Shown one piece after another: positions 8,253 through 16,985 of a stretch of 43,624 bases of DNA. Source of the DNA: an uncultured Pelagibacteraceae bacterium (GTDB lineage: Bacteria > Pseudomonadota > Alphaproteobacteria > Pelagibacterales > Pelagibacteraceae). The stretch spans positions 1 to 43,624 of the forward strand of contig CACDCI010000004.1 of the NCBI GenBank assembly GCA_902551215.1. Direction: 5' to 3'. Each line of letters starts with the position of its first letter. Positions within the stretch are counted from its first letter, which is position 1. Below the pieces are notes generated by a model. It searched no databases. It had not been told where the DNA came from and worked only from the letters and a program-made list of their open reading frames with translations. Position numbers and translations under genes: made by a program.

Positions 8253-8879
8253 ATGGCCTTAAAATATAGATTAAATTTAAAAGATATAAAACTTGAAGAT
8301 TTTAAGATTTATTTATTTTCACTGTTTAAAGCCTTTATACCTAAAAAAAAAATTAAAAATATTAAAGATCTTAAAGAATTTATTCAAAAAAAATCATCAT
8401 GGGTTTCTCAGGTTACATTATATGGTTATCTAAAAACAAGAATGGGAACAAGATATGTTTTAATGTTTGATGATGAAATTTTTTTATCATCAATTAATAA
8501 AGCAAAGTGGAATATTTATTCTATCGCACTTCAAGATCTTACTTTTTATTGTCTATCATATTTATATGTATTTTATAACTACGACCTAACAACTAAGGCA
8601 AATGATATATATGAAGAATTTTTAAATGATGAAATAAAAAATGGAATGCCACAAGAAGTAATTTCAAAAGGAAAAGAAAAATTTAAAGAAAGATTAGAAA
8701 AAATAAATTGGAGAAAATATTATAATTCATGGCCATTTAATGAAAGTGCTTTAGCTTTATATGAATGGTCTCCAGTAGCTCAAGAATTAAAAAATTTAGA
8801 TAGAAAAATAGTTTTGAATTCTATGATTTTAAAATGGGAGAATATTCAAAAAGAATTTATAAAATTAATTAATTTTTAA
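8253..8879 (+). CDS. Conserved uncharacterised protein, 208 residues
   Basis: No family with known function is recognised. The protein is soluble, with no signal peptide or clear membrane segment. It is rich in Lys, Trp and Tyr, and appears mostly helical. A distinctive region reads [20 protein letters not shown] (residues 49-68), and the C-terminal half has [22 protein letters not shown]. It is transcribed divergently from the acetate symporter operon and ends 4 bases inside acs on the opposite strand. The position between an acetate importer and acetyl-CoA synthetase may hint at a link, but no function can be assigned. Confidence 0.75.
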   Translation: MALKYRLNLKDIKLEDFKIYLFSLFKAFIPKKKIKNIKDLKEFIQKKSSWVSQVTLYGYLKTRMGTRYVLMFDDEIFLSSINKAKWNIYSIALQDLTFYCLSYLYVFYNYDLTTKANDIYEEFLNDEIKNGMPQEVISKGKEKFKERLEKINWRKYYNSWPFNESALALYEWSPVAQELKNLDRKIVLNSMILKWENIQKEFIKLINF

Positions 8880-10873
8880 TTATTTTTTCTATTATCAACT
8901 AAATTTTTAACAACACTCGGGTCAGCAAGAGTTGTTGTATCTCCAAGTTGATCATGTTCATTGGCTGCAATTTTTCTCAAAATTCTTCTCATTATTTTTC
9001 CTGATCTTGTTTTAGGAAGACCTGGTGAAAATTGAATGAAGTCTGGTGTTGCGATTGGTCCTATTTTTTTTCTAACCCAAAGTTTTAGTTCTCTTTCAAG
9101 ATCTCCATCTTCTTTTTCTCCTACGTTTAAAGTAACATAACAATATAAGCCATTACCTTTAATATCATGAGAAAAACCAACTACTGCTGCTTCAGCAACT
9201 TTTGGATGAGCAACAAATGCACTTTCTACTTCTGCTGTTCCAAGATTGTGTCCTGATACAATAATTACATCATCTACTCGTCCTGTAATCCAATAATATC
9301 CATCTTTATCTCTACGGCATCCATCGCCAGTAAAGTATTTTCCATCAAATTGTGAAAAATAAGTGTCAATAAATCTTTGATGATCACCATAAACTGTTCT
9401 CATCTGTCCTGGCCAGGATTGAGCTATGCAGAGTCTTCCTTCACATTCACCTTTTAAAGTTTTACCAGATTGGTTTACAATAACAGGCTTAATTCCATAA
9501 AATGGTTTTGTAGCGGAGCCTGGTTTTAAATTAATAGCCCCAGTTTGTGGACTTATTAATATTCCTCCAGTTTCAGTTTGCCACCATGTATCAACTATAG
9601 GACATTTTGAATCTCCAACAGTTTTATAATACCATTTCCATGCTTCTGGATTAATAGGCTCTCCAACAGTTCCTAAGAGTTTTAAAGATTTTCTTGATGT
9701 TTTTTTAACAGGTCCATCACCTTCTCTCATTAAAGATCTAATTGCAGTTGGAGCTGTATAAAAGATATTAACTTTATATTTATCAACTATTTGCCACCAT
9801 CTAGAGCTATCAGGATATGTTGGAATACCTTCAAACATTATAGTTGTTGCACCATTAGCTAGAGGTCCATAAATTATGTAGCTATGTCCTGTTATCCATC
9901 CAATGTCTGCAGTACACCAGTAAATGTCTTTTTGTTTATAATTAAAAATATATTGATGAGTCATGGAAGCATAAACCATATAGCCACCTGTAGTATGAAG
10001 AACCCCCTTAGGTTTTCCGGTTGATCCAGAGGTATAAAGTATAAATAATGGATCTTCTGCACTCATTTCTTCAGGGTTACACTGACTAGATACATTTTTA
10101 ATTATTTCATGATACCAAATATCTCTTTGATTATTCCAGTTTATGTAGTTGCCAGTTTTTTTGATTATAATACATTTCTTAATGCTTCGACATTTTGCAA
10201 GTGCTTCGTCAACAGTATATTTTAAAGGAATTATTTTTCCTCCCCTAATACCTTCATCAGCAGTTATTACATAATCTGATTTACAATCATCGATTCTTCC
10301 AGCAATAGAGTCGGCGGAAAAACCACCGAAAATAATTGAATGAATTGCACCAATCCTCGCACAAGCCAACATTGAAAATGCCAATTCAGGTATCATTGTT
10401 AAATAAATTGTAACACGATCACCTTTTTTTACTCCAAGATCTTTTAAAGCATTAGCAGTTTTTGAAACTTCTTTATGTAATTGTCTGTAAGAAATTTTCT
10501 TTGTATCTTTTGGATCGTCTCCAACCCATATAATTGCCGTTTTATCTTTTTTATCTTTAAGATGTCTATCAATACAGTTTGCAGAAGCATTTAAGGTACC
10601 ATCTTCATACCATTTAATACGAACTTCATCTTTACTATACTTTACGTTTTTTATTTTTTTGTAAGGTTTAATCCAAGTTATTCTTTTTCCTTCTTTTTTC
10701 CAAAATTCATCATTATTTTTTAAAGATTTTTTATATTTTTTTTCATACTCTGATTTATTAGCTAAAGCTTTATTGATCCAGTCTTTTTTGGTTTTAATTA
10801 TAAATTCTTGATTAATTTCTGATTTCTTTAATTTATTCTTAAATTTATTTTTTTTTTTTGATCTTTTAGTCAT
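8876..10873 (-). CDS. acs: Acetyl-CoA synthetase (acetate-CoA ligase)
   Basis: The 665-residue protein aligns with Acs across its length. It has [20 protein letters not shown] near residue 90, the adenylate motif [11 protein letters not shown] (280-290), [10 protein letters not shown], the hinge region [20 protein letters not shown], and the C-terminal [10 protein letters not shown]. Lys626 there is the position acetylated in characterised enzymes. It turns acetate, ATP and CoA into acetyl-CoA. The first 20 residues are a lysine-rich extension absent from E. coli Acs. The broken EVE-domain gene ends 9 bases upstream on the same strand. With the nearby symporter it forms an acetate uptake and activation module. 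Confidence 0.97.
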   Translation of the reverse strand: MTKRSKKKNKFKNKLKKSEINQEFIIKTKKDWINKALANKSEYEKKYKKSLKNNDEFWKKEGKRITWIKPYKKIKNVKYSKDEVRIKWYEDGTLNASANCIDRHLKDKKDKTAIIWVGDDPKDTKKISYRQLHKEVSKTANALKDLGVKKGDRVTIYLTMIPELAFSMLACARIGAIHSIIFGGFSADSIAGRIDDCKSDYVITADEGIRGGKIIPLKYTVDEALAKCRSIKKCIIIKKTGNYINWNNQRDIWYHEIIKNVSSQCNPEEMSAEDPLFILYTSGSTGKPKGVLHTTGGYMVYASMTHQYIFNYKQKDIYWCTADIGWITGHSYIIYGPLANGATTIMFEGIPTYPDSSRWWQIVDKYKVNIFYTAPTAIRSLMREGDGPVKKTSRKSLKLLGTVGEPINPEAWKWYYKTVGDSKCPIVDTWWQTETGGILISPQTGAINLKPGSATKPFYGIKPVIVNQSGKTLKGECEGRLCIAQSWPGQMRTVYGDHQRFIDTYFSQFDGKYFTGDGCRRDKDGYYWITGRVDDVIIVSGHNLGTAEVESAFVAHPKVAEAAVVGFSHDIKGNGLYCYVTLNVGEKEDGDLERELKLWVRKKIGPIATPDFIQFSPGLPKTRSGKIMRRILRKIAANEHDQLGDTTTLADPSVVKNLVDNRKNN

Positions 10874-10882
10874 AAATTTTTT

Positions 10883-11297
10883 TTAAATATTACTCATCTT
10901 ATTTAATATTTTCCAGCACTTAGAATCAATAGACATTACGGATAATCTACTTTGTTTTATTAGAGACAAATGTCTAAGATATTTGTTTTTTTTAATATTT
11001 TCGAGCGTGACTGGTTTTTTAAGCATTTTTTTATATTTAACTTTAACAGAAACAAATTTTTTTTGTCTATCAGTTTTATCAATAAAAGCAGTTTTAATAA
11101 CTTCAACAATACCAACAATTTCTTTGCCAATATTAGAATGATAAAAAAAAACACAAATCTCCTTTTTTCATTTTTTTTAAATTGTTTGCTGCCTGGTAAT
11201 TTCTTACACCATCCCAGTCTGCACCTTTAAATCCAGCTTTTTTCTGTTGTTTAATAGACCAAACATTTGGTTCGGATTTTAATAACCAGTACTTCAT
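10883..11297 (-). pseudogene. EVE-domain protein, frameshifted by one base in an A/T run
   Basis: From the ATG at 11297 the minus strand encodes MKYWLLKSEPNVWSI, then GADWDGVRNYQAANNLKKM and KKGDLCFF, the hallmark start of EVE-domain proteins. EVE domains are related to PUA/YTH folds and bind modified nucleic acid bases. In the expected frame the next residues would be YHSNIGKEIVGIVEVI. A run of nine A on the plus strand (11143-11151) where eight are needed shifts the frame and gives an early stop. With one base removed, the gene encodes 137 residues, ending at a TAA at 10885-10883, which is the normal family length. It could be a real pseudogene, an assembly error, or a gene rescued by polymerase slippage. 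Confidence 0.85.
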
Positions 11298-11327
11298 TTA
11301 ATTATTTTCCAAGTGCTTACTTATTAT

Positions 11328-11356
11328 TTGATAAAATTTAATATACAAAGTATACA
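11328..11356 (+). promoter_or_regulatory. Promoter of the deoxysugar gene cluster
   Basis: TTGATA at 11328-11333 and TATACA at 11351-11356 are spaced by exactly 17 bases. The expected start near 11363 lies about 20 bases before the ATG at 11385. It points into the C-methyltransferase, dehydratase and aminotransferase run. Confidence 0.5.
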
Positions 11357-11384
11357 AAATAAACTTTATTTGTAATTAAAATTA

Positions 11385-12600
11385 ATGTCAAAAGTTGTTT
11401 TTTTAAATTTGGGAAAACATCCTGTTACCAACTCTTACTTAAAAAATTTAAAAAAAAAAAATAAAGAATATTTTTATAATTTAAAAATAACCTTTAATGA
11501 AAAAAATTTCCTTGTTTCTTTGTCCAGCTATGTAAAACCAACAATGATGTTTAATAACAAATATGCACATAGGGCATCATCTTCAAAAACTATGAGATTG
11601 CATTTTAAAAAATTATCGGATGAACTAAAAAAAAAAATAAAAAAAATTAAATGTCTGGAAATAGGCAGTAATGATGGAGTTTTCATAAAGAATTTTAACA
11701 AAAACGATACCGTAGCTGTTGAGCCTTGTTCAAATTTAGCAAAAATAACTAAAAATTTTGGATTTGTTACATACCCTGTTTTTTGGAATCAAAAAATTGC
11801 AAAAAAAATTTTAGAAAAACATGGAAAAAGAAATATAATATTTTCTGCAAATACCATTTCGCATATTAAAAATTTAAATGAAGTATTTTTATCTGTAAAA
11901 AAACTACTCGATAGAAATGGAATTTTTATTTTTGAAGATCCATACATTTTGTCAGTTTTAAAAAATAATTCTTATGATCAATTTTACGATGAACACGCTC
12001 ACCTATTCTCGTATTTATCTGCAAGTAGATTAATTGAAAAATTTAAATTAAGAATATTTGATGCAAAGATATTGGATGTTCATGGTGGTTCAATTAGATT
12101 TTACGTTTGCCATGAAAATAGTAAGTATAAAAAAAATAAGAATGTAACTAAGATAATTAACACAGAACTCAAAAATAAACTAAATAAACTTAAAACTTAT
12201 AAAAAAATTCGCTGATAGAGTTAAAAAATCAAAATTTCAATTATTAAAAATTTTAAGAAAAATAAAAAAAAAGAAAGAAATTATTATTGCCTATGGGGCA
12301 ACATATAAGTCATCAACTATTTATAACTACTGCAAAATCGATAATAATTTAATTGATTACATTATAGATAATACAAAAAACAAACAAAATAAATATGCAC
12401 CGGGATCACACATAAAAATTATATCTCCATCAAAAGGTCTAAATAAAAAAATTAAATATATATTTTTGTCTGCATGGAATTTTAAAAAAGAGATAATAAA
12501 TAAAGAATTAAATTTTTTAAAAAAAGGTGGAAGTTTTATTACACACGTTCCAAAGCCAAGAATAATTAAATTTAAAGATGTTAAAAAAGAAATTTCTTAA
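11385..12600 (+). pseudogene. Sugar C-methyltransferase (TylC3/EvaC-like), frameshifted by one base
   Basis: Two open frames join into a single family. The first (11385-12215) has the SAM-binding motif LEIGSNDGVFIKNF (about residues 90-103), VEPCSNLAK, and the family stretch QFYDEHAHLFSYLSASRL followed by DVHGGSIRFYV. The second, read in the next frame from about 12200 to 12600, is the C-methyltransferase C-terminal domain, with EIIIAYGATYKSSTIYNYC, DYIIDNTKNKQNKYAPGS and FITHVPKPRII. The join is a run of seven A at 12201-12207; six would give one uninterrupted protein of about 404 residues, the family's usual length. Characterised relatives add a methyl group to C3 of NDP-keto-deoxysugars. 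The zinc-binding cysteines normally found in the N-terminal domain are absent. Its end overlaps the next gene by 23 bases. Confidence 0.85.
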
Positions 12601-13849
12601 TTGGTTCGAGAGTAGTGACAAATCGTCAGAATCTAGAATTGATAATATTGATATAATTAATTTAAAAAAATGGAAATTTGAAAATAAATTTATTTATCAT
12701 GAAAGTAAAAGATTTTTTAAAATTAAATTTTATAAAATTTTAAGCAAATTTATTAAAAAAAAAATTTCTTATTCACCATTTATAGAGCAAAAAGAAGTAG
12801 GTATTTTAGGCATAATAGTTAAAAAATTCAAAAAAGGTTACAAATACTTACTTCAAGCAAAATTTGAGCCTGGAAATATAAATAAAATACAAATATCTCC
12901 AACTGTCCAAGCAACTAAAAGTAACTACACCAAAGTTCATAAGGGGAAAAAAGTAAATTTCATAGATTTGTTTTTTACAGAAGTCGAAAAAAAAAATTAT
13001 ATTTTTAATGCCAAATTACCAGAGCAAGGAACAAGATATGTAAATAAATTTAATCAAAATATTACAATAGAAGTAAAAAGTAAAAAATTAAATATTCCAA
13101 ATAATTTTCTATGGGTTTCAAAACAAGAAATTCATTCATTATTAAAAAAAAATAATCTTATCAATATGGATACTCTTTCAGTACTTTCTTGTATTGTAAA
13201 AAAAGAAACTTTTGATGTTCCATTGAATAGTATAAAAAAAATAAAAGATAAAATAAAATTTTATAATAATTCTCACAAAATAAAAATAATTTCTATTGAA
13301 TTAAAAAAATTAATGGGTTGGCGTTATCAAAATAAAAAAATAATAAATCTAAAAAAAGAATATTTTTCAATTATTGGGATTAGAACAACTGCAAAGTCAA
13401 GAGAGATAAAAATTTGGGACCAACCAATTTTGAAAGAATATCACAAAGGAATAGTTGGTTTTATAGTAAAAAAAATAAATAATAGTTTGCATTATTACAT
13501 GCAAATAGTCAAAGAACCGGGACATAAAAAATCATTATTGACTTCAAGTATCTGTATTAAAAATTTTTCAATTAAACACTATAAAAATAATTTTTTTATG
13601 AATCTTTTAAAAAAAAAAAATAGTTCAAAAATATTGTTTAATAAAATTCTTTCAGAAGAAGGTGGAAGGTTTTTTCATAAACAAAATAAAAATATTGTTA
13701 TTGAGTTAAAAAAAAATGTTAATATACCTGATAAAAAAAATTTTATTTGGGTTTCACATAATCAAATGGTTGATTTAATTAAAAAAGGAATTATTAGTAT
13801 TGAAGCAAGAAATCTATTTGTTTCTTATAACATTAAAAAAATACTATGA
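12578..13849 (+). CDS. NDP-hexose 2,3-dehydratase
   Basis: The 423-residue protein is built of two related halves (about 33-205 and 246-415), as in the EvaA/TylX3 family. The first half has HESKRFFKIKFY, LLQAKFEPGN (91-100), SPTVQATKSNYTKVH (107-121) and LPEQGTRY (148-154 region). The second has GIVGFIVKK, YYMQIVKEPGH and LSEEGGRFFH, but lacks the SPTVQ stretch. Family enzymes remove the C2 hydroxyl of TDP-4-keto-6-deoxyglucose, giving a 3,4-diketo-2,6-dideoxy sugar for the aminotransferase. Its start lies inside the end of the C-methyltransferase gene, and it shares an ATGA overlap with the aminotransferase gene, so all three are one transcription unit. Confidence 0.88.
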   Translation: MLKKKFLNWFESSDKSSESRIDNIDIINLKKWKFENKFIYHESKRFFKIKFYKILSKFIKKKISYSPFIEQKEVGILGIIVKKFKKGYKYLLQAKFEPGNINKIQISPTVQATKSNYTKVHKGKKVNFIDLFFTEVEKKNYIFNAKLPEQGTRYVNKFNQNITIEVKSKKLNIPNNFLWVSKQEIHSLLKKNNLINMDTLSVLSCIVKKETFDVPLNSIKKIKDKIKFYNNSHKIKIISIELKKLMGWRYQNKKIINLKKEYFSIIGIRTTAKSREIKIWDQPILKEYHKGIVGFIVKKINNSLHYYMQIVKEPGHKKSLLTSSICIKNFSIKHYKNNFFMNLLKKKNSSKILFNKILSEEGGRFFHKQNKNIVIELKKNVNIPDKKNFIWVSHNQMVDLIKKGIISIEARNLFVSYNIKKIL

Positions 13850-14982
13850 TTAAAGTTTGGGATTATTTACCAGAATATAAAAAATATAGAAAAAGTTTTT
13901 TAAATGCTATTGATGAAGTATTTAAAAGTTCAACATTAATATTTGGACCAAAATTAAATAAATTTGAAGATAATTTCAAAAAATATATTGGAGTAAAATA
14001 TGGATTAGGTGTTGGCAACGGAACAGATGCTTTATATATAGCGATGAAAGCACTAAATATAGGAACTGGAGATGAAGTTATAACAACCTCAAATACTGCC
14101 GTACCAACTGTCACTGCAATTGTTAATGCTGGTGCTATCCCTGTATTTGTAGATGTTAATGATTATTATTTAATCAATACAAATTTGATTGCTAAAAAGA
14201 TCACAAAAAAAACTAAAGCAATTATACCTGTTCATTTATATGGTCAATCATGTGAAATGGATGAAATAAATAAAATAGCAAAAAAAAATAATCTGTATGT
14301 TATCGAAGATTGTGCACAATCACACGGAGCCGAATACAAAAAAAAAAAAACTGGATCACTAGGAAATATTGGTTGTTTTTCATTTTATCCTACAAAAATA
14401 TTAGGAAGCTATGGCGATGCTGGCTTTATAACAACTAATGATAAAAAATTATTTGAAAAAATGATGAGAATTAGATTTTTGGGAATGGAAAGAAAGAAAA
14501 TGTCATCAGGTCATTGGAACGGAAAATATTATGCAGTAGAACATGGGACAAATTCTAGATTAGACGAAATTCATGCCGCAATACTTTTGATTAAATTAAA
14601 AAATTTAGAAAAAAATATAAAAAAAAGACGACAAATAGCAAAAAGATATTATAAAGAATTAAAAAATACGGGCTTGTTATTGCCAGAAGAAAATAAAAAA
14701 AATAAACATGCTTATTATATTTATGTAGTTCAACACAAAAAAAGAAATAAAATAATGTCCGAGCTAGTAAAGAAAAATATCCATTTAAATATTAGCTACC
14801 CTTGGCCAATCCATATTATGAAAGCATATAAAAAATATGCACTTAGGTCATCTAAAGATCTTAAAAAAACCAATTTTTTCTCAAAAAAAATATTCTCACT
14901 ACCTATGTATCCAGAACTTACATTAAAAAAACAAAAATACACAATTAATTCACTAAAAGAAATTCTCTCAAATTTAAGTTGA
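13846..14982 (+). CDS. DegT/DnrJ/EryC1 family sugar aminotransferase
   Basis: The 378-residue protein is a PLP-dependent aminotransferase of the DegT family. It has GVGNGTDALYIAMKAL (residues 55-70), EDCAQSHGA (154-162, pyridine-contacting Asp155 and Gln158) and CFSFYPTKILGSYGDAGF (177-194), with Lys184 as the Schiff-base lysine. Such enzymes aminate keto-sugars bound to nucleotides. Next to a 2,3-dehydratase and a C-methyltransferase, amination at C3 is the best inference, as for EvaB. It overlaps the dehydratase stop by ATGA. Its 3' end runs 9 bases into the convergent SDR gene. Confidence 0.93.
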   Translation: MIKVWDYLPEYKKYRKSFLNAIDEVFKSSTLIFGPKLNKFEDNFKKYIGVKYGLGVGNGTDALYIAMKALNIGTGDEVITTSNTAVPTVTAIVNAGAIPVFVDVNDYYLINTNLIAKKITKKTKAIIPVHLYGQSCEMDEINKIAKKNNLYVIEDCAQSHGAEYKKKKTGSLGNIGCFSFYPTKILGSYGDAGFITTNDKKLFEKMMRIRFLGMERKKMSSGHWNGKYYAVEHGTNSRLDEIHAAILLIKLKNLEKNIKKRRQIAKRYYKELKNTGLLLPEENKKNKHAYYIYVVQHKKRNKIMSELVKKNIHLNISYPWPIHIMKAYKKYALRSSKDLKKTNFFSKKIFSLPMYPELTLKKQKYTINSLKEILSNLS

Positions 14983-15789
14983 AAATTTTTTAATTATTTC
15001 AGATAAAAAAAAATCAAGATTATTTTTTGGTACAAATTTATATTCTTTTTTAATTCTAGATATATTAATTATTGGTTCATCATATTTTATTTTTTGATTT
15101 GAATAAATTATTTTGCAATTTGTTAGCTTTTTAATTACCAAAGCAATTTTTTCTATTGTGACTCTTTTATCTGAGGCTATATTATAAAGTCTATACTTAC
15201 TTCTATTAACAATTTTAATTATAATACCTATGGCATCATAAATATTTAAATAATTTTTTTTTGACTTTTTATTAATTGAAATATTTATTTTTTTATTTTT
15301 TTTTGAATTTCTAATTAAATTAGGAAGAAGATAAGTTTGTTTTTTAAAATTAAATCCATATAAATTTGACAATCTTACAACTTTAATATTTTTATTTTTT
15401 TGTGACAAACAAAGGTTTTCAGAAGAAGCTTGTAGTAAATTATAAAAGTAATCTTTCGAATTAATATTTATTTTAATGTTATCATTTTCTTTTGTATTTT
15501 TAGAATTTAAATAAACTCTTGTGCTAGATATGAAGATAAATTTTTTAAATTTGTTTTTTAATAAGATTTTAGATAATAATTTTAAATTCGACTCAATTCC
15601 CTTCTCAGGATTTTCTAGTACATTGTCGGAGCCAATACAATAAATCACATTGTTTAAATTTTTAGAAAATTTTATCTTATTTCTTGAAGGGAGAAAAACT
15701 TCGTATTTTTTTTTTTTTAAATATTTAACAATATTACTTCCTAAAAAACCACTGTGTCCAAAAATAGTATACTTAATATTTTCTTTCAT
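14974..15789 (-). CDS. Extended SDR (NAD-dependent epimerase/dehydratase family), probable sugar ketoreductase
   Basis: The 271-residue protein has the N-terminal nucleotide-binding motif GHSGFLG (residues 11-17), the FIFISSTRVY strand around 85-93 with the catalytic Ser, and VRLSNLYGF. The active-site pattern Tyr-x-x-x-Lys reads YNLLQ here (Tyr116, Gln120), so the catalytic lysine appears replaced by glutamine. In the epivancosamine pathway the last step is a 4-ketoreductase of this family (EvaE), and that role is proposed from context. It is on the opposite strand to the dehydratase and aminotransferase and diverges from the GT4 gene. If the Lys is truly missing, activity may be altered or lost. 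Confidence 0.8.
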   Translation of the reverse strand: MKENIKYTIFGHSGFLGSNIVKYLKKKKYEVFLPSRNKIKFSKNLNNVIYCIGSDNVLENPEKGIESNLKLLSKILLKNKFKKFIFISSTRVYLNSKNTKENDNIKININSKDYFYNLLQASSENLCLSQKNKNIKVVRLSNLYGFNFKKQTYLLPNLIRNSKKNKKINISINKKSKKNYLNIYDAIGIIIKIVNRSKYRLYNIASDKRVTIEKIALVIKKLTNCKIIYSNQKIKYDEPIINISRIKKEYKFVPKNNLDFFLSEIIKKFST

Positions 15790-15822
15790 AGATTAATATG
15801 ATTTAAACATTTAAATTTATAT

Positions 15823-15851
15823 TTGTTCAGTTGCTAATTTTATTTTTATAA
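15823..15851 (+). promoter_or_regulatory. Probable promoter of the GT4 glycosyltransferase gene
   Basis: TTGTTC at 15823-15828 and TTATAA at 15846-15851 are separated by 17 bases. The predicted start near 15858 falls inside a tandem repeat of AGTATTTTAA (15851-15860 and 15861-15870), which runs up to the GTG start codon at 15872. The leader would be about 14 bases and has no purine-rich ribosome binding site. Confidence 0.4.
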
Positions 15852-15871
15852 GTATTTTAAAGTATTTTAAA

Positions 15872-16957
15872 GTGAAAAAAATTTATTACATCGCCGAATT
15901 AAATTTGCCAAATCCATCAGCATATTCAATTCACGTAGTAAAAATGTGTGAAGCAATTAAAAAAACAGGTGCAAATGTTTGTCTATTAACAATTAATGGA
16001 GATAACCGATCATTAATTTCAAATTTCTATAATATAAAAGAAAAATTCAAAATTATTTCAATTTTCAAAAAAAAAATTAATTTAAATTTTTTTTTTAGAA
16101 TTTTTTTTACATTAAATATTTTAATAAAGACTAATAGTGCTAATTGTATATATATTTCAAGAAGTGTAGTTTTTGCGTTGATTGCATCTTTATTGAGAAA
16201 AAAAGTAATATTAGAATTGCATCATGAAATTTCTGGTTTTTCTAAAACTCTTTATTTTTTTTTAAAATATACTTATCAATTAAAAAATTTAAATTACATA
16301 TTCACTAGTAAAAAATTAAATAATATTTATAAAATTGAGAAAAATAATAATATAGTTTTGGATAGCGCTGTGAATATAGAAGATTTTAAAATAAAAAAAA
16401 AATTTAAAAGATTTAAAAATACATGTGTATATATTGGAAGTTTTTTCCAAGGAAAAGGTATTGAACAAATTGTAAGACTAGCAAATCTAGATGAAAAGAT
16501 GAAATTTCACCTTTATGGCGAAAAAAAATTTTTAAAATTTCAAATTAACAATAAAAATATAAAGATATTTAATCATAAAAGTTACAAAAAAGTACCTAAT
16601 ATTTTATCTTCTTATGATGTTGCACTTATGCCTTATCAAAAAATTGTAAAAGGCAGATCAAGCATTGCGATACAAAAATATATGTCGCCTATGAAAATGT
16701 TTGATTATATGGCAGCTGGAGCAGTTATAGTTGCTTCAGATCTGAAAGTTTACAAACATATTTTAAAAAATAATTTTAATTCTAAACTAATTCAATTAAA
16801 CAATGATAATGAATGGATTAAAACAATAAACAAACTTTTTACCTATAAAAACAAAAATAAATTTCTTAAAAAAAATGCTTACAAAACTGCAAAAAAATAT
16901 ACTTGGGATAATAGAGTCAGAAAAATTTTTAACAAATTTAAAATTGAAGTTAATTAG
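15872..16957 (+). CDS. GT4-like glycosyltransferase
   Basis: The 361-residue protein has a GT-B architecture. The N-terminal Rossmann half starts IYYIAELNLPNPSAYSIHVVKM, shown in part as NLPNPSAYSIHVVKM, with a glycine/serine-poor acceptor loop. The second half has VYIGSFFQGKGIEQIV (about 187-202) and the donor-binding segment YMSPMKMFDYMAAGAVIVAS (about 270-289), the family's E-x7-E-like region. Family members transfer a sugar from a nucleotide donor to a glycan or lipid. Within this island it is the likely enzyme that attaches the deoxyamino sugar. It begins with GTG; no upstream in-frame ATG gives a better start. Confidence 0.85.
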   Translation: MKKIYYIAELNLPNPSAYSIHVVKMCEAIKKTGANVCLLTINGDNRSLISNFYNIKEKFKIISIFKKKINLNFFFRIFFTLNILIKTNSANCIYISRSVVFALIASLLRKKVILELHHEISGFSKTLYFFLKYTYQLKNLNYIFTSKKLNNIYKIEKNNNIVLDSAVNIEDFKIKKKFKRFKNTCVYIGSFFQGKGIEQIVRLANLDEKMKFHLYGEKKFLKFQINNKNIKIFNHKSYKKVPNILSSYDVALMPYQKIVKGRSSIAIQKYMSPMKMFDYMAAGAVIVASDLKVYKHILKNNFNSKLIQLNNDNEWIKTINKLFTYKNKNKFLKKNAYKTAKKYTWDNRVRKIFNKFKIEVN

Positions 16958-16985
16958 TTTTATTAATAATTTTTTTAACCTATTT

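Noticed and set aside
10960-11230. Two overlapping small frames, one on each strand, between acs and the island
   Set aside because: They are low-complexity Phe/Asn or Leu/Lys frames over the real EVE-domain gene read in a different frame.
12195-12215. A programmed -1 or +1 translational frameshift in the C-methyltransferase
   Set aside because: No slippery heptamer with a downstream pseudoknot is evident; a plain A-run indel explains the shift more simply, though slippage cannot be ruled out.
15851-15870. The tandem AGTATTTTAA pair as a regulatory repeat
   Set aside because: Only two copies in a very AT-rich region; chance is an adequate explanation.
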